Shown here piece by piece: positions 6,173 to 8,098 of a stretch of DNA of 8,098 bases. Source of the stretch: Candidatus Aenigmatarchaeota archaeon (GTDB lineage: Archaea; Aenigmatarchaeota; Aenigmatarchaeia; QMZP01); assembly GCA_016198605.1 (NCBI GenBank), contig JACQIG010000063.1, positions 1 through 8,098 on the forward strand, in the 5' to 3' direction. The translations under genes and the position numbers were made by a program. Within the stretch, counting starts at the first letter, position 1, and the number at the start of each line of letters is the position of its first letter. A model generated the notes under the pieces. The model did no database searches. It was not told the origin of the DNA and was given only the letters and a program-made list of their open reading frames with translations.

Positions 6173-6901
6173 CTAAAACAGCAACAACGCCATCCCGGCC
6201 AGCACCAGCATGCTGCATATGTCCGCTATGGATGTGGTTATGGGTATCAGGAAGTTGTTGGGATCCTCGCCTCGCCTGTAGATGAAGATGCCGCCGATGA
6301 CTGATACCACGAATATTATTGATACCAGGACGGCTGTCGTGGCCACGGAGACCATTATCAGCCTGAACACCTCCGAAATCAGGAGCGGATATCCTCGTGC
6401 CAGTGCGATTATGGAGGAGATTACGCCCACATACACGGAGCAGATTAACGCGACAAGCAGCACCATTACAAGGAGGTTGTACAGGTCCCCCGATTTCCAC
6501 CACCGCGGGTCAAAGGGCCTGGAATACCCGCGGACTTCTCTCATGTAAAGGCTTGTGGTGAACTTTGAGGACACTATAGTCCCGAAATTGCCTATCATGC
6601 CGTTGACTGTCGGCAGCAGGATGAGGAGGGGGAGCACGGCGATGAACTTTTCCTGTATTGACTCTATGCCTAGGCCGCCTATGGAGCTGAGAACTGATGT
6701 TAGGACGAGTATCTTTATGCTCTCCCTGAGGATGACGTGGGACACGTGCGACCTTGGGCCATATTCCTTCATGTAGAAGAGTGTCCTGTAGGATATCCTG
6801 TGTTTCTTGTGTATGTGGTGGACCAGCGGGTGGTGGTGCTTCCTCTTCAGCTCCGCCAGGGTCCTCTTGTGTTTCAGGCTTATGCGCTTATGCCTTGTCA
6901 T
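6173..6901 (-). CDS. MgtE/SLC41-type divalent cation transporter half, His-rich N-terminus
   Basis: A 242-aa membrane protein with one MgtE-type transmembrane domain of about five helices (roughly 57-77, 86-101, 140-167, 174-207, 225-242). The signature RRGEDPNN (209-216) is followed by TT and Asp227, the position matching the acidic residue lining the ion path in MgtE. The likely substrate is Mg2+ or another divalent metal. The N-terminal 45 residues are basic and rich in histidine, with seven His in the 13 residues HHHPLVHHIHKKH (22-34), a plausible metal-sensing or metal-binding site. No bacterial-type N domain or CBS pair is present. The start at 6901 forms an ATGA overlap with the stop of the upstream half-transporter, suggesting translational coupling. 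The same frame stays open to 7156, but that extension is not protein-like and lies inside the partner gene. Confidence 0.88.
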   Translation of the reverse strand: MTRHKRISLKHKRTLAELKRKHHHPLVHHIHKKHRISYRTLFYMKEYGPRSHVSHVILRESIKILVLTSVLSSIGGLGIESIQEKFIAVLPLLILLPTVNGMIGNFGTIVSSKFTTSLYMREVRGYSRPFDPRWWKSGDLYNLLVMVLLVALICSVYVGVISSIIALARGYPLLISEVFRLIMVSVATTAVLVSIIFVVSVIGGIFIYRRGEDPNNFLIPITTSIADICSMLVLAGMALLLF

Positions 6902-7470
6902 ACCACCACCATCGCCAGCAGGAGGGAGAATATGCTCACTACGTCGCCAAGGGTTGTGACATACGGCCCCATTATGTTGTTCGGGTCTTCCCCTCTCCTG
7001 AACAGCCAGAATGTCGTCATGACAGTGGCGGGTATCTCTATCACGTTTGACAATAGGCCGGCTATCAGCGCGACAAGTATTATGGCTGTTATGGCCTTGC
7101 CGAAGACCAGCCAGCTTAGAAGGAAGGCGGCGCCGCCAAGCACAAGGCTGACGCACACGGCCAGCAGCAGGGCTGCCATCACGTTGCCCCTTAGTATCCT
7201 GTTGCCCTTCACCTGCGGCCTCATTGCCTCAAGCCACAGGCCCGAGCTCAACCTTGCGGACAGCGAGCCTGATATGCTCCCCCTCATCTCAAGGAAGCCA
7301 GGCAGGAGTATGAAAAGGCCGGGTATCAGGTACGCCTTGTCTATGGCGAAGCTGAGGAGGGAGCCGGCAAACAACCCTCCTGTGACAGAAAAGATGTTCG
7401 CAAACAGTATTTCCCTGAAGTCAGAGCGCCTGCTTCTTGCCCTGCTTTTGCCTGGGCGCCTCCTGGCCAT
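6898..7470 (-). CDS. MgtE/SLC41-type divalent cation transporter half
   Basis: A 190-aa membrane protein with a single MgtE-type transmembrane domain. It has a basic N-terminus (MARRRPGKSRARSRR), then hydrophobic segments at about 21-43, 48-62, 98-123, 126-146 and 173-190. It carries RRGEDPNN (158-165), then VTT and Asp176, the same signature as its downstream partner. MgtE channels are homodimers of one such domain, while eukaryotic SLC41 fuses two unlike copies. Two adjacent unlike genes therefore suggest an obligate heterodimer in the cytoplasmic membrane. There is no cytosolic Mg2+-sensing N or CBS domain, so gating must differ from bacterial MgtE. It is first in a minus-strand operon, with 4-nt overlap with the second half. 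The promoter lies in the 35-bp gap shared with the divergent nucleotidyltransferase gene. Confidence 0.88.
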   Translation of the reverse strand: MARRRPGKSRARSRRSDFREILFANIFSVTGGLFAGSLLSFAIDKAYLIPGLFILLPGFLEMRGSISGSLSARLSSGLWLEAMRPQVKGNRILRGNVMAALLLAVCVSLVLGGAAFLLSWLVFGKAITAIILVALIAGLLSNVIEIPATVMTTFWLFRRGEDPNNIMGPYVTTLGDVVSIFSLLLAMVVV

Positions 7471-7477
7471 AATATAG

Positions 7478-7500
7478 TTTATATTGCCCGCCTAAAATAT
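7478..7500. promoter_or_regulatory. Interleaved divergent core promoters
   Basis: The gap between the divergent starts is only 35 bp (7471-7505). TTTATATT (7478-7485) is centred about 25 nt before ATG 7506 on the plus strand. On the minus strand ATATTTTAG (7492-7500) is centred about 26 nt before ATG 7470. Each TATA box thus lies in the initiation region of the other gene. Both transcripts would be leaderless, and no Shine-Dalgarno is seen for either. Confidence 0.55.
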
Positions 7501-7505
7501 TGGTT

Positions 7506-7931
7506 ATGGGCAATGGAAAGAAGGTGATGGTGGGCGGGAAGTTCAACATCATACACCCCGGTCACATATGGTTCCTGAAGAAGGCCAGGTCCTATGGGGA
7601 CAGGCTCGTGGTGGTGGTTGCAAGCGACAGGACAATACTGAAAAATCACCAGCCTTTGGTATTCTCCGCGAAGGAGCGGAAATCCGTCATAGAAAGCCTA
7701 TCTTTTGTTGACAAGGCGGTAATAGGAGACCCAAAGGATTTCTTCAGGGTGGTTGAGAGGGAGAAGCCTGACATAATAGTGTTGGGCTATGACCAGCACA
7801 GGGACCTGGCATGGCTCAGGGAAAGGATTGGAAGGGGCGGCAAGCCTGAAGTGGTGATGGTTAGGACGAGGCTTGGGGATTATTCAACAAGCAAGATAAT
7901 AGGCAAAATAAAGAAAGCAAATAAAGGGTAG
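7506..7931 (+). CDS. ribL: RibL-like cytidylyltransferase-family protein (possible FAD synthase)
   Basis: A 141-aa member of the HxGH nucleotidyltransferase family, similar in length and layout to archaeal FAD synthase RibL, which adenylylates FMN to FAD in the cytoplasm. Seen: GGKFNIIHPGH (10-20) with the catalytic HPGH, VVVVASDRT (35-43), the KERKSVIESL helix, DIIVLGYDQ (89-97) and the STSKII motif (127-132) that replaces the ISSTxI nucleotide-binding motif. The usual GxFDxxHxGH is GKFNIIHPGH here, with Asn14 in place of Asp. Glycerol-3-phosphate or phosphocholine cytidylyltransferases share this fold, so the substrate is not certain. I start at ATG 7506 because a TATA box lies about 25 nt upstream; a TTG at 7500 would add only two residues. 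It is divergent from the transporter operon and convergent with the hyperacidic microprotein gene. Confidence 0.85.
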   Translation: MGNGKKVMVGGKFNIIHPGHIWFLKKARSYGDRLVVVVASDRTILKNHQPLVFSAKERKSVIESLSFVDKAVIGDPKDFFRVVEREKPDIIVLGYDQHRDLAWLRERIGRGGKPEVVMVRTRLGDYSTSKIIGKIKKANKG

Positions 7932-7938
7932 CAGTCAT

Positions 7939-8037
7939 TTACTCTTCTTCTTCCCCTTCCTCTTCTTCCCAGTCTTCGTCGTCTTCTTCCCAGTCATCAT
8001 CGTCGTCTTCCTCTTCCTCTGCGAAGAATCTTTTCAT
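7939..8037 (-). CDS. Hyperacidic 32-aa microprotein
   Basis: A 32-residue frame begins MKRFFAEEEE and contains two DW/E blocks, ending EEEE. Twenty-three of 32 residues are Asp or Glu; the only basic ones are K2 and R3, and Trp16 and Trp23 are the main hydrophobic points. It is supported as a gene by GGGGGTG (8042-8048 region, minus strand) about 5 nt before the ATG, and by an AATATACC TATA-like element (8079-8086) that would start RNA near 8057. Function unknown. A charge like this could mimic nucleic acid, chelate cations, or cap a basic protein, all speculation. Low-complexity GAA/GAC codons mean a chance frame must be considered, but start signals and stop are all in place. Confidence 0.6.
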   Translation of the reverse strand: MKRFFAEEEEDDDDDWEEDDEDWEEEEGEEEE

Positions 8038-8041
8038 TTGT

Positions 8042-8086
8042 ACACCCCCATTAAAGATATCATTTGATGCATTTTGTGGTATATTA
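8042..8086 (-). promoter_or_regulatory. Promoter and Shine-Dalgarno of hyperacidic gene
   Basis: On the minus strand, AATATACC (about 8079-8086) is followed after about 26 nt by the expected start near 8057, then GGGGGTG and a 5-nt spacer to ATG 8037. Unlike several neighbours this gene appears to have a short leader with a ribosome binding site. Confidence 0.45.
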
Positions 8087-8098
8087 TTGAGCGATAAG

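Noticed and set aside
6902..7156. Upstream extension of the His-rich half-transporter
   Set aside because: The added residues overlap the partner gene in another frame and are not membrane-protein-like; the ATGA overlap start at 6901 is much better.
6737..7477. Long plus-strand open frame of 246 codons
   Set aside because: It is antisense to both MgtE-type genes, which have clear family signatures; its translation has no recognisable domain.
7941..8034. Polypyrimidine tract as a simple repeat
   Set aside because: The repeat-like look is explained by GAA/GAG/GAC codons of the hyperacidic frame on the minus strand; no regular repeat unit is kept.

Overview
The window is a gene-dense piece of an archaeal chromosome. 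The marks are a transcription factor B (TFB) with zinc ribbon and two cyclin folds, a Hef/FANCM-type helicase, an archaeal-type nucleotidyltransferase of the RibL group, and TATA boxes about 25 nt upstream of start codons, which suggests many leaderless transcripts. Frequent AGG arginine and ATA isoleucine codons, very short intergenic gaps and several orphan microproteins would fit a small-genome archaeon such as a DPANN lineage. That placement is inference; no marker here fixes the phylum.

Layout. Bases 1-207 hold no convincing protein. They contain nested perfect stems that look like a structured RNA, followed by a hairpin with a T-run. Then come: a secreted, sequon-rich surface protein (208-1773, +); a 45-aa CxxC/CxxH zinc-finger microprotein (1850-1987, +); a 69-aa possible membrane protein (1992-2201, -), divergent from a Hef-like helicase without a nuclease domain (2260-3783, +); an unknown 111-aa protein (3787-4122, -); TFB with an extremely basic C-terminal tail (4328-5641, +); a three-gene minus-strand block (7470 down to 5643) of two MgtE/SLC41-type half-transporters with a 4-nt ATGA overlap and a flavin-split-barrel protein; a RibL-like nucleotidyltransferase (7506-7931, +); and a 32-aa hyperacidic protein (7939-8037, -).

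How the genes fit together. The two half-transporters probably form one two-subunit divalent-cation channel or transporter, since each carries one copy of the same RRGEDPNN-TT-D signature. The RibL-like enzyme (possible FAD synthesis) and the split-barrel protein (possible FMN/FAD binding) flank this pair, a loose flavin link that is only suggestive. Hef and TFB are information-processing genes. No tRNA, rRNA, CRISPR array or insertion sequence was recognised. The least ordinary items are the structured RNA at the left edge, the histone-H1-like tail on TFB, the split His-rich MgtE pair, and the hyperacidic microprotein.
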